In this document: piece by piece, positions 1 through 8,787 of the stretch | Numbering within the stretch: position 1 is the stretch's first letter | Layout of the letters: each line of letters begins with the position of its first letter | From: Thermopetrobacter sp. TC1 | GTDB taxonomy: Bacteria; Pseudomonadota; Alphaproteobacteria; Rhizobiales; Aestuariivirgaceae | Direction of reading: 5' to 3' | Assembly: GCF_000746275.1 (NCBI RefSeq) | Contig: NZ_KN050828.1 | Span: 948,001-1,012,000, forward strand | DNA: 64,000 bases | Made by a program: the position numbers and the translations under genes | Notes under the pieces: model-generated | Told to the model about the DNA's origin: nothing | Databases searched by the model: none | The model's input: the letters and a program-made list of their open reading frames with translations, nothing else

Positions 1-2
1 CG

Positions 3-179
3 GTTGAAATCTGGCTGTCGCAGCCGGCGGTGGTGTGGAATGCTCAGATCGTGGCGCTGCCTGCCGCAGGGCGGATTTTGCCTCAGCGGCCGTTTGAAAC
101 AGTGTTCTGCCGGTTTGTGCGCAAAGCGGAGCCGGATGCGGCCTGGGGGCATGACAGATATGAAAATTGGAATGATTAA
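3..179 (+). CDS. Possible C-terminal fragment of tRNA(Ile)-lysidine synthase (TilS), 5' truncated by window edge
   Basis: An open frame enters from the left edge and ends at TAA 177-179, giving about 58 residues with a stretch QPAVVWNAQIVALPAAG. That pattern resembles the end of the TilS C-terminal domain, and tilS is commonly the gene just before ftsH in Alphaproteobacteria. If correct, it modifies cytidine 34 of tRNA(Ile)CAU to lysidine. No catalytic motif lies inside the window, so the call rests on synteny and a weak sequence resemblance. Another frame, starting at 4, is also open here but resembles nothing I know. Confidence 0.35.
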   Translation, partial: VEIWLSQPAVVWNAQIVALPAAGRILPQRPFETVFCRFVRKAEPDAAWGHDRYENWND

Positions 180-487
180 AAACTTTTCATGGGCTGTTCG
201 CGCTCCGTTACGTCCTGAGCGCTTGGCAAAGGGGCGGCATTCTCCTATCTTTGCAGACGTACCGGAGCGTGTGACCGGATGGCCCGCATGCTCCCAAGGC
301 AGTCATCTTTACCGCAATGGGCATGGCTGCTTGACCGTGGGTTAAGAGCGTTTCATAACCCGGCCATTCTTTCATGATTTCCTCCCCCGAAGGGGAGGGG
401 GCGAAAAGGCATGGATGCCGCAGGTTACAACCGGCTTGAAGGCAATCTCCCCAAAGGACGAAACGGACAGAGGACAGAGGTCGGCCC
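180..487. other. Intergenic region upstream of ftsH with a GC-rich hairpin
   Basis: No convincing gene lies here. A hairpin at 381-398 pairs CCTCCCC with GGGGAGG around a CGAA loop. It lacks a T-run and is followed by GCGAAAAGG, so it is not a clear terminator. A CTTGAA at 435-440 and CCCC at 449 look like RpoH promoter halves, but their 8-base spacing is too short. Confidence 0.5.
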
Positions 488-2410
488 TTGAACAACATTC
501 GGAATTTCGCAGTCTGGGCGGTTATCGCCATACTGCTCTTCGCCCTGTTCAACCTCTTCAGCAACCCCGGCCACAGGCGGGGATCGGCGGAGGTGAGCTA
601 TACCAAGTTCCTGGAGCAGGTGGAAAAGGGCGAGGTGAAATCGGTCACCATCCAGGATGGTCAGATCACCGGCCGTTTTGCCGACGGGCGCGGGTTCGTC
701 ACCTATGCGCCGCCCAATGATCCGGACGTGATCCGCACCTTGCGCGAAAAGAAGGTGGAGATCCGCGTCAAGCCGCAGGAGGACGCGGGGCTTCTGCCCT
801 CTTTGCTGATCTCCTGGTTCCCGATGATCCTGCTCATCGGGCTGTGGATCTTCCTGATGCGGCAGATGCAGTCCAACTCCGGCAAGGCCATGGGCTTTGG
901 CAAGTCCAAGGCGCGGCTGCTCACGGAGCGGCACGGCAAGGTCACTTTCGATGACGTCGCCGGTGTGGACGAAGCCAAGGAAGAGCTGCAGGAGATCGTG
1001 GAATTCCTCAAGGATCCGCAGAAGTTCCAGCGGCTGGGCGGCAAGATCCCCAAGGGTGCGCTGCTGGTCGGCCCGCCGGGTACGGGAAAGACGCTGCTGG
1101 CGCGCGCGGTTGCCGGCGAGGCGGGTGTGCCCTTCTTCACCATCTCCGGTTCCGATTTCGTGGAGATGTTCGTGGGCGTTGGCGCCTCGCGCGTGCGCGA
1201 CATGTTCGAACAGGCGAAGAAGAACGCGCCCTGCATCATCTTCATCGACGAGATTGACGCCGTGGGCCGCCATCGCGGCGCCGGGCTGGGCGGCGGCAAT
1301 GACGAGCGCGAGCAGACGCTCAACCAGCTGCTGGTGGAAATGGACGGTTTCGAGACCAACGAGGGTATCATCCTGATCGCCGCCACCAACCGTCCGGACG
1401 TTCTCGATCCGGCGCTGTTGCGCCCGGGGCGCTTCGACCGGCAGATTGTCGTGCCCAACCCGGATATCAAGGGGCGTGAGCAGATCCTGCGCGTGCACAT
1501 GCGCAACGTGCCGCTGGCGCCGGATGTGGATGTGAAGGTGCTGGCGCGCGGCACGCCGGGCTTTTCCGGCGCGGATCTGGCCAACCTCGTGAACGAGGCG
1601 GCGCTGCTGGCGGCGCGGCGCAACCGGCGCATGGTCACGATGAAGGACTTCGAGGACGCCAAGGACAAGGTGATGATGGGCGCCGAGCGCAAGTCCATGG
1701 CCATGTCCGAGGAGGAAAAGAAGCTTACCGCCTATCACGAGGGCGGGCATGCCATCGTGGCGCTGAACGTGCCGGATGCCGATCCCGTGCACAAGGCCAC
1801 CATCATCCCGCGCGGGCGGGCGCTGGGCATGGTCATGCAGCTGCCGGAAGAGGATCGCTACTCCATGAAATACCGGCAGATGACCTCGCGGCTGGCGATC
1901 ATGATGGGCGGGCGCGTGGCCGAGGAGCTGGTGTTCGGCCCGGAGAACGTCACGTCCGGCGCGCAGTCGGACATCGAGCAGGCGACGAAACTCGCCCGCG
2001 CCATGGTCACGCGCTGGGGCTTCTCCAAGGAGCTGGGGCTTGTGGCCTATGAGGAGAACCAGGATGAGGTCTTCCTCGGCCTGACCATGGGGCGGCAGCG
2101 CAACATCTCCGAGGCCACGGCGCAGAAGATCGATGCGGAGGTGCGCCGCATTCTTGATGAGGCCTATCAGACGGCGAAGAAGATCCTGACCGAAAAGCGC
2201 AAGGATCTGGAGACGCTGGCGCAGGGGCTTCTGGAGTATGAAACGCTGACCGGCGATGAAATCCGCGATCTTCTGAACGGCAAGCCGCCGCGCCGGGATG
2301 ACGATGGCTCGTCCGAATCGAAGAAGAAATCGCCCATCGTGCCGGTGACCAAGCCCAAGGATGCCGGTGATGACGGGGCGGAAGGGCTGGAGCCGCAGCC
2401 GCAGGCCTGA
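488..2410 (+). CDS. ftsH: ATP-dependent zinc metalloprotease FtsH
   Basis: FtsH is a membrane-anchored hexameric AAA+ protease that extracts and degrades misfolded membrane proteins and short-lived regulators. The 640-residue length is normal. Two membrane helices lie at about 5-23 and 103-125. They are followed by Walker A GPPGTGKT (195-202), the FVGVG pore loop (228-232), Walker B with IIFIDE (250-255), the second region of homology around [18 protein letters not shown] (299-317) and the zinc site HEGGH (417-421), with Asp495 as the likely third ligand. The central alanine of the usual HEAGH is glycine here, which does not touch the ligands. The start is TTG at 488, giving [10 protein letters not shown]. 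The C-terminal tail is charged and probably disordered. Confidence 0.97.
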   Translation: MNNIRNFAVWAVIAILLFALFNLFSNPGHRRGSAEVSYTKFLEQVEKGEVKSVTIQDGQITGRFADGRGFVTYAPPNDPDVIRTLREKKVEIRVKPQEDAGLLPSLLISWFPMILLIGLWIFLMRQMQSNSGKAMGFGKSKARLLTERHGKVTFDDVAGVDEAKEELQEIVEFLKDPQKFQRLGGKIPKGALLVGPPGTGKTLLARAVAGEAGVPFFTISGSDFVEMFVGVGASRVRDMFEQAKKNAPCIIFIDEIDAVGRHRGAGLGGGNDEREQTLNQLLVEMDGFETNEGIILIAATNRPDVLDPALLRPGRFDRQIVVPNPDIKGREQILRVHMRNVPLAPDVDVKVLARGTPGFSGADLANLVNEAALLAARRNRRMVTMKDFEDAKDKVMMGAERKSMAMSEEEKKLTAYHEGGHAIVALNVPDADPVHKATIIPRGRALGMVMQLPEEDRYSMKYRQMTSRLAIMMGGRVAEELVFGPENVTSGAQSDIEQATKLARAMVTRWGFSKELGLVAYEENQDEVFLGLTMGRQRNISEATAQKIDAEVRRILDEAYQTAKKILTEKRKDLETLAQGLLEYETLTGDEIRDLLNGKPPRRDDDGSSESKKKSPIVPVTKPKDAGDDGAEGLEPQPQA

Positions 2411-2709
2411 AGGCCCGGCTGCTGAACGGCACGTGTTCCGTGCCCGGATATGGCGGGCCAAATGAGCCGCGGCACGGGCGGGCGTGAACGAAGACCCATC
2501 GGGAATGGCGAGGCATGATAAATGCATGTCTCGCCATTCTCTCTTAGAGTCCAAACGAAAATTCGCCGGAAGGCGAATTTTCGCACCATCCACCGCCCCG
2601 CGCCCCCACTTGGGCCACCCGATATTATGCCTAACCGAGGTGCTTGGGTGGGGACACGGGGCGGTTAGTTGGATTTTCGGTTGGGCTCTTTTCGATCGGG
2701 GGATCTCGC
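2411..2709. other. ftsH-folP intergenic region carrying a repeat element
   Basis: This stretch of about 300 bases holds a perfect 12-base inverted repeat (2556-2583) within a longer element (2552-2615) that recurs near 47652-47713. I see no gene and no T-run that would make the hairpin a classical terminator. Confidence 0.6.
2552..2615 (+). repeat. Dispersed intergenic repeat, copy A, with 12-bp hairpin
   Basis: The element contains CGAAAATTCGCC (2556-2567), loop GGAA, and GGCGAATTTTCG (2572-2583), a perfect inverted repeat. A C-rich arm follows, with GCCCCGCGCCCCC and then CTTGGGC. The same order of blocks appears on the opposite strand at 47652-47713 with a less perfect hairpin. I see the similarity directly; the class of element and its function are unknown to me. 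Confidence 0.7.
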
Positions 2710-3792
2710 ATGGCGCAAGAGGAGAACATCTACATCCTGCCTGCCGGGTTGCTGCATGGGCAGGCGGCGCAGGAGGCCATTGCCGCCTCGTGTGCCTTGC
2801 CGCTTGCCGGAGAGAAGCGCCTTGCCTACACGGTTGCGTGTGTTTTCCATCGCTGCGCAGCGACTGGTGAAATTTCGCGGCGGTGGATGGGCGTGCGCGC
2901 ATTGCGGGAAGCGGCGGAGCGTTCAGAAGCCATTGCCGCGGCTGTTTCCGCGCTTGCTCGGCGGCGGGAAATGCCTGCGCCATTGCCTGAGAAGCCGGCC
3001 CTGATCATGGGTATTGTCAATGTCACGCCGGACAGCTTTTCCGACGGCGGGCGCCATGCGCATGCGGAGGCGGCGGTGGCGCATGGGCGGGCGCTGGCGG
3101 CGGCCGGGGCGGACATTCTCGATGTGGGCGGCGAATCCACGCGGCCGGGGGCGAAAGAGGTGCCGGTGGAGAAGGAGCTTGCGCGCGTCATTCCCGTCAT
3201 CGAACGGCTGGCGGCGGAAGGATTCATCGTCAGCGTGGATACGCGCAAGCCCGAGGTGATGGAAGCGGCGGTGAAGGCTGGTGCGGCCATTATCAATGAC
3301 GTGGCGGCCTTGCACTACGCGCCGGATGCGGCGACACGGGCGGCGCAACTGAACGTGCCGGTGGTGCTGATGCATTCGCGGGGCACGCCGGTTGATCCCG
3401 ATGATCCATGCACATACGAGCACGTGGTGCTGGATGTGTTCGATTGGCTGGCCGCGGCCAAGGAACAGGCGGTGCGGGCCGGTGTGCGGGAGGAGAACAT
3501 CATCCTCGATCCCGGTATCGGCTTTGGCAAGACGTGCGCGCAGAATCTGGAGCTGATCGCATCCCTTGCCCTGTTTCATCAGCTGGGACGACCGCTTCTG
3601 CTCGGGGCCTCGCGCAAGCGCTTCATTGGCGCGATTACGGATGTGGAGCAGGCGGATCAGCGGCTGGCTGGCTCGCTTGCGGTGGCGCAGGAGGGTTTGC
3701 GGCAGGGCGTGCAGATCGTGCGGGTGCATGATGTCGCAGAGACAGTGCAGATGGCGCGGATGATTGAGGCACTGGAAAGACAGTCCTGCTGA
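2710..3792 (+). CDS. folP: Dihydropteroate synthase with N-terminal extension
   Basis: FolP condenses 6-hydroxymethyl-7,8-dihydropterin diphosphate with 4-aminobenzoate in folate synthesis and is the sulfonamide target. The TIM-barrel core starts near residue 97 with IMGIVNVTPDSFSDGG, followed by DVGGESTRPGA, the SVDTRKP strand, INDVAAL, DPGIGFGKT and the GASRKRFIG loop. The ATG at 2710 gives 360 residues, against about 270-290 for typical FolP. The extra 95 residues at the N-terminus are alanine-rich and resemble the pre-domain seen in some alphaproteobacterial FolP proteins. An in-frame start at 2644 would add 22 more residues but looks less likely. It sits between ftsH and glmM, a conserved order. 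Confidence 0.94.
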   Translation: MAQEENIYILPAGLLHGQAAQEAIAASCALPLAGEKRLAYTVACVFHRCAATGEISRRWMGVRALREAAERSEAIAAAVSALARRREMPAPLPEKPALIMGIVNVTPDSFSDGGRHAHAEAAVAHGRALAAAGADILDVGGESTRPGAKEVPVEKELARVIPVIERLAAEGFIVSVDTRKPEVMEAAVKAGAAIINDVAALHYAPDAATRAAQLNVPVVLMHSRGTPVDPDDPCTYEHVVLDVFDWLAAAKEQAVRAGVREENIILDPGIGFGKTCAQNLELIASLALFHQLGRPLLLGASRKRFIGAITDVEQADQRLAGSLAVAQEGLRQGVQIVRVHDVAETVQMARMIEALERQSC

Positions 3793-3979
3793 GGGATGAA
3801 GCGATTTCATGCCTGATTTTCAGCCTGTTTTCCATTCATGAACTGGTTGGGCCGGCGTTGGACATGCCTTTTTTGCGAAGAGGTGCTTAACTGAAACCGC
3901 ACGCCGGCCTTCGCCTTGTGGCGGCTTTCATGATAAACGGGCAGGATGAGAGCACGTTTCGATGGGGAGTTTCGCGCCA

Positions 3980-5326
3980 ATGGAACGGAAATATTTCGGG
4001 ACCGATGGCATCCGGGGGCGGGCCAATGCGCGGCCCATGGATCCCGAGACGGTGATGCGCTGCGGGCTGGCGGCCGGGCACCTGTTCAGGGGCGAAAGCG
4101 GTGCGCCGCGCGTTGTGATCGGCAAGGACACGCGCCTTTCCGGCTACATGGTGGAACAGGCATTGACGGCGGGCCTGCTTTCGGCCGGGGCCAATGTGCT
4201 GCTTTTCGGGCCATTGCCGACGCCGGCGGTGGCCATGCTGACCCGCTCGCTGCGGGCGGATCTCGGCATCATGATCTCCGCCTCGCACAATCCGTTCCAT
4301 GACAACGGCATCAAGTTCTTCGGGCCTGATGGCTACAAGCTATCCGATGAACAGGAGGCGCGCATCGAGGCGCTGATGGATGCCGATCCTGCCGAGCTGG
4401 CGGCGCCTTCGGAAAAGCTGGGACGGGCGAAGCGCATCGATGATGCACAGGCACGCTATATCGAGTTTGCCAAGCGCACGCTACCGCGCGCATTGCGTCT
4501 GGATGGCCTGCGGGTGGTGATCGACTGTGCCAACGGTGCGGCCTATCGCGTGGCGCCGGAGGCGCTGTGGGAGCTGGGCGCGGAAGTGGTCAAGATCGGG
4601 GTGGAGCCCAACGGCTACAATATCAACGACAAGTGCGGTTCCACAGCGCCGGAGCGCATGTGCGAGAAGGTGCGCGAGATGCGCGCCGATATCGGCATCG
4701 CCCTGGATGGCGACGCCGATCGCGTGATCATCGCCGATGAGAAGGGGCGGGTGATCGACGGCGATCAGCTGCTGGCGCTGATTGCCACGTCCATGCTGGA
4801 GAAGGGCCAGCTTGCTGGCGGCGGCGTGGTGGCCACGGTGATGTCCAACCTGGGGCTTGAACGCTATCTCAATGGTCTGGGCCTGAAGCTGGAGCGCACC
4901 CGCGTGGGCGATCGCTACGTAATGGAGCGCATGCGCGAGGGCGGCTATAACCTGGGCGGCGAGCAGTCCGGGCATATCATTCTTTCCGATCACACCACCA
5001 CGGGTGATGGCCTGATTGCGGCGCTGCAGGTGCTGGCGGTGGGGGGGGAAAAGGGCAAGAAGGTGAGCGAGGTGTGCCACCTGTTTGACCCGGTGCCGCA
5101 GGTTTTGCGCAACGTGCGCTATGCGGGCGTCAATCCGCTGGATGCCGCTGACGTTCAGGCCGCCATCGCAGAGGCGGAGAAAGCCCTTGAAAACAAGGGG
5201 CGGCTGGTGATCCGTCCTTCCGGAACCGAGCCGGTCATTCGCATCATGGCAGAGGGCGACGACTCGCGCCTGATCCGGGATGTGGTTGATTCCATCGCTG
5301 GTGTGCTGCAGAAACAGGCGGCATGA
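3980..5326 (+). CDS. glmM: Phosphoglucosamine mutase
   Basis: GlmM converts glucosamine-6-phosphate to glucosamine-1-phosphate on the way to UDP-GlcNAc, feeding peptidoglycan and lipid A. The 448-residue protein begins [13 protein letters not shown], the family hallmark. The active-site phosphoserine is Ser102 in [16 protein letters not shown], the metal loop is DGDADR, and the phosphate-binding loop near the C-terminus reads [11 protein letters not shown] chose ATG 3980 over the in-frame ATG at 3962 because GGGGAG at 3964-3969 is well spaced as a ribosome site and the family starts at MERKYFG. Confidence 0.97.
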   Translation: MERKYFGTDGIRGRANARPMDPETVMRCGLAAGHLFRGESGAPRVVIGKDTRLSGYMVEQALTAGLLSAGANVLLFGPLPTPAVAMLTRSLRADLGIMISASHNPFHDNGIKFFGPDGYKLSDEQEARIEALMDADPAELAAPSEKLGRAKRIDDAQARYIEFAKRTLPRALRLDGLRVVIDCANGAAYRVAPEALWELGAEVVKIGVEPNGYNINDKCGSTAPERMCEKVREMRADIGIALDGDADRVIIADEKGRVIDGDQLLALIATSMLEKGQLAGGGVVATVMSNLGLERYLNGLGLKLERTRVGDRYVMERMREGGYNLGGEQSGHIILSDHTTTGDGLIAALQVLAVGGEKGKKVSEVCHLFDPVPQVLRNVRYAGVNPLDAADVQAAIAEAEKALENKGRLVIRPSGTEPVIRIMAEGDDSRLIRDVVDSIAGVLQKQAA

Positions 5327-5445
5327 TCCCGTGTGCTTTCGTCTGGTGAGGCTTGCATGCATCGCCTGACCGGCTGATCCTGGCTTTGGCCGCTGATGCA
5401 TGAACGTGCGTCCCGGTCATGGCCGCCGATGGATTTAGGACCCTG

Positions 5446-6264
5446 ATGCCTCTTTCTGAAGAGCGGATCGAGACGCTTGCGGATTTTGCCCTTGCTCTTG
5501 CACAGGCCGGGGGCGCGGCGGCGCTTGCCCATTTCCGCAAACGGGAGCTTGCCGTGACCAACAAGGGCGCGGGCGATTCCGGTCAGCCCTATGATCCGGT
5601 GACGGCGGCGGATCGTGAAGCGGAAGAGGTGATGCGGCGCATGATCGCGGCACGTTTTCCTGATCATGGCGTGCGCGGCGAGGAAATGGCCGACACGAAA
5701 GGAGAGGCCGCCTTTGAATGGGTGCTGGATCCCATTGATGGCACGCGGGCTTTTGTCACCGGATTGCCGACATGGATGACGCTGGTGGCCCTGCTACATG
5801 AAGGGCGGGTGGTTCTTGGCGTGTGTCATCAGCCCTTCGTGGGCGAAAGCTTTCTCGGCACAGGCTCTGCTGCCTGGCGGATCGATCGTGATGGCGCGCG
5901 GGATGTATTGCAGGTGTCTGCGGTGACGGATCTTGCCTGTGCACGGGCGGGAACCACCTTGCCCGACATTTACCGCAGTGATGTGCAGAAGCGGTTCATC
6001 CATGGTGTGCGCAGCCGTGTGCGGGAGCTGCGCTATGATGCGGATGCCTATTTCTATTGCATGGTGGCGGCCGGGCACATGGAGCTTGCCTTCGATACGG
6101 AGATGCACATTTTCGACACGGCGGCGCTGATTCCCATCGTGCGCGGTGCGGGCGGCGTTTTCTGTGGCTGGGATGGTGCTCCTGACGCTCTAGAGGGCGA
6201 TGTCATCGCCGCCGCCAATGAGGCGTTGCTGGATCAGGCGCTCAAGGCCGCCGGGCTGCGCTGA
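5446..6264 (+). CDS. hisN: Inositol monophosphatase family phosphatase, probably histidinol-phosphatase (HisN type)
   Basis: This is a magnesium-dependent phosphatase of the IMPase superfamily. Metal-binding motifs are visible as GEE (in HGVRGEEMAD) and DPIDGTRAF, and the C-terminal side has a WDGAPDALEGD stretch. Alphaproteobacteria often use an IMPase-type enzyme for the histidinol-phosphate step of histidine synthesis, and this sequence looks closer to that group than to SuhB or CysQ, but substrate choice is inference. ATG 5446 has AGGA at 5437-5440; an upstream in-frame start at 5419 is possible. The 3' end overlaps the convergent hydrolase gene by 31 bases. Confidence 0.8.
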   Translation: MPLSEERIETLADFALALAQAGGAAALAHFRKRELAVTNKGAGDSGQPYDPVTAADREAEEVMRRMIAARFPDHGVRGEEMADTKGEAAFEWVLDPIDGTRAFVTGLPTWMTLVALLHEGRVVLGVCHQPFVGESFLGTGSAAWRIDRDGARDVLQVSAVTDLACARAGTTLPDIYRSDVQKRFIHGVRSRVRELRYDADAYFYCMVAAGHMELAFDTEMHIFDTAALIPIVRGAGGVFCGWDGAPDALEGDVIAAANEALLDQALKAAGLR

Positions 6265-7283
6265 GCTGTCCTTGAAGAATCTCCGGAACCGTTTCGATCC
6301 GTATCGCTTTTCAGGGACTCTGTGACGTCTGTCTGAGGCGGCTGAATGTTCATGAAGCTGTCGAAGGCGGCCCAGAGAGCCTTGCGGTAGCGGTTGGCCT
6401 CGATGAACAGGTCATGCCGGGCGCCGTGGAGAACGAGAAAGGCCATATCGCCCACAGCGGCGGCAAAGCGCCGGGCGGCTTCGCGATCCACAAGACGGTC
6501 ATCTCCGGCGGCGATCACCAGCATGGGATAAAGGGGCGGGATGTGTGTGTCTGCCCGTTTGTTCAGCCTGTCCATGGAACGCAAGGCGGCGTGGATCCAG
6601 CCCAGGGTTGGCCCGGCCGTGGCCAGCTGCGGATGCGCATGCAGAAGCTCCAATATGGCGCGGAAGCGGGCCTGATCGTGGGTTAAGGCCTTGCCCGTGC
6701 TTTCCTCGGGATCGGGTAGGCGCTTTGGTACGCCGGGGGCGAAGAGGCGGCCTGTGCCCGTAACATGGGCGAGACGGGCCAGCAGGCGCCAGGTGCCTTC
6801 GCCAAAGCGGTGCGGGCGGATGCGGATCATGGGCGCGGTGAGCACGGCGCGCTCAAACCAGGGATGGTGCCAGGCGCTGCGCAAGAGAATATGCGCGCCC
6901 ATGGAATGCGCCATTGCATAATGGGGCGGCGGACAGTCAGGCAAGACAATCCGGCGCATGAAGGTGGCGAGGTCCTGGTCATACTGGCGAAAGGCACGGA
7001 TGTGTCCGCGCAAATGGTTGCGGGCAAGGCGGGAGGAGAGGCCCTGACCACGCCAGTCGAAGGTGGCGACAGCATAGCCGCGATCAAGCAAGGCACTGAT
7101 GGTTTCGTAATGGCGCTCAATACTTTCGGCGCGACCCTGCAGCAGCGTGACCGTACCGCGCAAGGGCCGCCTTTCAGGACGGGCAAGGGCATAGCGCAAG
7201 ATGGCGCCGTCCGGCGTGGTCAGGCGCCCGGCACACAGGCCCGGCGGGGCCTTTAAGGATTCTGTCTCATAGAGCGTGGTCAT
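6234..7283 (-). CDS. Alpha/beta hydrolase, lysophospholipase/monoacylglycerol lipase-like
   Basis: The protein is 349 residues with a serine-aquaculture-type alpha/beta fold: an oxyanion strand TVTLLQGRAES, the DWRGQGLS loop, the nucleophile elbow AHSMGAHI, and a late acid/histidine pair suggested by IAAGDDRLVD and HGARHDLF. These features match the PldB/monoglyceride lipase family, which removes an acyl chain from lysophospholipids or monoacylglycerols. No signal peptide is evident, so it is probably cytoplasmic or peripheral. The last 30 residues are polar and overlap the convergent hisN-like gene. The substrate is not determinable from sequence. Confidence 0.82.
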   Translation of the reverse strand: MTTLYETESLKAPPGLCAGRLTTPDGAILRYALARPERRPLRGTVTLLQGRAESIERHYETISALLDRGYAVATFDWRGQGLSSRLARNHLRGHIRAFRQYDQDLATFMRRIVLPDCPPPHYAMAHSMGAHILLRSAWHHPWFERAVLTAPMIRIRPHRFGEGTWRLLARLAHVTGTGRLFAPGVPKRLPDPEESTGKALTHDQARFRAILELLHAHPQLATAGPTLGWIHAALRSMDRLNKRADTHIPPLYPMLVIAAGDDRLVDREAARRFAAAVGDMAFLVLHGARHDLFIEANRYRKALWAAFDSFMNIQPPQTDVTESLKSDTDRNGSGDSSRTAQRSPAALSA

Positions 7284-7333
7284 GATGCCTTCGTTTGCTC
7301 CTATACTTGCGGTGATAGCGCAAGCAGTGCGGT

Positions 7334-7362
7334 CTTGAAATGGCGGAAATGATTCCTATCTC
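7334..7362 (+). promoter_or_regulatory. Putative RpoH (sigma-32) promoter of hsp20
   Basis: CTTGAAA at 7334-7340 and CCTATCTC at 7355-7362 are separated by 14 bases, fitting the alphaproteobacterial heat-shock promoter pattern (CTTGAA, 11-16 bases, CYTAT-T). It would start transcription near 7370, just before the ROSE-like leader. Confidence 0.65.
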
Positions 7363-7375
7363 TTTGGTGGATTGA

Positions 7376-7525
7376 GCCCTCACCTTCGGGTGAGGCGGGC
7401 TTCCGTGCTGTCTGTGCGGCGGATGCCGCTTTTTAAGGGTCCGCTGGCGGGTGCGGAAGCATGACCCGGCTTCCAAGAAGCGGGTTGGCACATTGCTCAG
7501 GACTGGAAAGGAGGATGTGGCCATG
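7376..7525 (+). promoter_or_regulatory. ROSE-like RNA thermometer in the hsp20 leader
   Basis: Four stems can be drawn. The first, 7378-7395, has a UUCG loop. In the second, 7399-7405 pairs with 7454-7460 and encloses a 5-bp stem at 7416-7429. The third is 7464-7485. The fourth runs 7487-7522, where CACAT (7489-7493) pairs with ATGTG (7515-7519) and CTC (7496-7498) with GAG (7511-7513). The fourth stem buries the ribosome site AGGAGG next to the ATG at 7523. Its 5' strand holds UUGCU facing AGGA with a G-G mismatch, the signature of ROSE elements that melt on heat shock. Confidence 0.75.
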
Positions 7526-8026
7526 TTCGATCTGTCGCCTCTGTATCGCACGACGGTCGGCTTCGATCGGCTGGCGCAGCTCCTTGCCGAAATGGCCGGT
7601 GACAATGCGCCCAACTGGCCGCCCTACAACATCGAGCGGCTGGGCGAGAACGAGTACCGGATTACCATGGCGGTGGCCGGTTTCGGGCCCGAGGATCTGA
7701 AGATCGAGGTGAAGGACAACACCTTGATCGTTTCCGGGCGGCGGCCCGAGAAATTCGCCAAGGGCGAGGTGCTGCATCAGGGCATTGCCGCGCGCAGCTT
7801 CGAGCGGCGCTTCCAGCTGGCCGATTACGTGGAAGTGGTCGATGCCGAGCTGGAGAACGGCCTGCTGCACATCTCGCTGAAACGGGAGCTGCCCGAATCG
7901 ATGAAGCCCAAGCAGATCCCGATCAAGACCTCCGCCCGCCTGAAGACCATCGAAGGCACGGTAGAAAAGGAGGTGGAGGCCAAGGCTGAACCGGCCGAGG
8001 AAGGCAAGGAGAGCAAGGCGGCCTAA
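7523..8026 (+). CDS. Small heat shock protein, Hsp20/alpha-crystallin family
   Basis: This is an ATP-independent holdase chaperone that binds unfolding proteins during heat stress and forms large oligomers. The 167 residues begin MFDLSPLYRTTVGFDRL, typical of rhizobial class A sHsps. The alpha-crystallin domain spans roughly 38-130, with NIERLGENEYRITMAVAGF, LIVSGRR, and the end of the domain at GLLHISLKRELPE; the C-terminal I-x-I-like anchor may be QIPIK. ATG 7523 has AAAGGAGG at 7507-7514. Transcription from an RpoH promoter and translation control by the ROSE-like leader are predicted upstream. A terminator follows. Confidence 0.95.
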   Translation: MFDLSPLYRTTVGFDRLAQLLAEMAGDNAPNWPPYNIERLGENEYRITMAVAGFGPEDLKIEVKDNTLIVSGRRPEKFAKGEVLHQGIAARSFERRFQLADYVEVVDAELENGLLHISLKRELPESMKPKQIPIKTSARLKTIEGTVEKEVEAKAEPAEEGKESKAA

Positions 8027-8055
8027 GAAGCCGACGCTTGACGCACAAACGAAAA

Positions 8056-8096
8056 GACGCCGCGCGGATGCTTCCGCTCGCGGCGTTTTTCTTTAT
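8056..8096 (+). terminator. Intrinsic terminator after hsp20
   Basis: ACGCCGCG pairs with CGCGGCGT and the helix is followed by TTTTTCTTTATT, ending the single-gene heat-shock transcript about 30 bases after its stop. Confidence 0.85.
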
Positions 8097-8225
8097 TCGG
8101 GCGCAACCATCGTGAGAGGGCGGATGGAAAGGATGCTCCACCAGGGGCGCTGTTTTTCGTTCCCTTGCGGAAGTTTTGAATCTCTCTGGTTTAATTCTCT
8201 CTCGTGGCTTTGCAGATCGTGGTGA

Positions 8226-8705
8226 TCAGTTCTTTTCATCGGGCATGGGCGGCAGAGGCATGACCTCGATGCCCTCTTCGCGCAGTTCCTGCACTTCCTG
8301 TGGCGAGGCCTCGCCCCAGATGGGCTGTTCCGCAGCGGTGCCCTCGGCATGGCGGCGGCGGCTTTCCTCGGCGAAACGATCGCCGACGTATTCGGCGCGC
8401 TCCCTGACCAGGGTGTTGATTTCACGGGCGAACTGACGCAGGAGTGCCGCCTCGCCCTCGCTGAGGGGTGCGGGCGCCTGCGGGGCCTTTTGCGCCGCCT
8501 GGCCTGCGGGGCGCGGCTGTGGCTCGGGCCGGCGATTGCCCTTGACGGGAATGCCGGGGCAAGCAAGCTGGCGGCGGATGTTCGTATCCCCGCAGATGGG
8601 GCATTCAATCAGCCCCTGCGCCTGCTGGGCCTCGAAGGATGCGGAATCGGAAAACCAGCCGTCGAATTCGTGGCCGCGGCTGCATGTCAAATCATAACGG
8701 ATCAT
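8226..8705 (-). CDS. DUF1178 family protein (zinc-ribbon-like, unknown function)
   Basis: The protein begins MIRYDLTCSRGHEFDGWF and has a second pair CPICGDTNIRR, so Cys8 and the CPIC pair could form a zinc ribbon. The 159-residue length, a proline/alanine-rich middle and a C-terminal helix (REINTLVRERAEYVGDRF) match the DUF1178 family found widely in Alphaproteobacteria beside the nitrilase-like gene. No function is established that I know of. The start at 8705 was chosen because the family begins MIRY; longer upstream frames lack that conservation. Confidence 0.85.
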   Translation of the reverse strand: MIRYDLTCSRGHEFDGWFSDSASFEAQQAQGLIECPICGDTNIRRQLACPGIPVKGNRRPEPQPRPAGQAAQKAPQAPAPLSEGEAALLRQFAREINTLVRERAEYVGDRFAEESRRRHAEGTAAEQPIWGEASPQEVQELREEGIEVMPLPPMPDEKN

Positions 8706-8787
8706 GCGCCTATGCCTCTCGGCCGTTCGCGTTTCCTCCTTGAAGCTCGTGCAGGCGGCGTTGGTTCGGGCAGACAATCGGGGCAAG

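Noticed and set aside
381-398. Hairpin upstream of ftsH as a terminator
   Set aside because: Strong GC stem but followed by GCGAAAAGG, not a T-run, so I left it as an unassigned hairpin.
435-453. RpoH promoter before ftsH
   Set aside because: CTTGAA and CCCC are present but only 8 bases apart, too close for RpoH.
425-2983. 852-residue open frame on the minus strand across ftsH
   Set aside because: It is fully antisense to FtsH, rich in Arg/His/Leu as expected of a GC-rich antisense frame, and matches no family.
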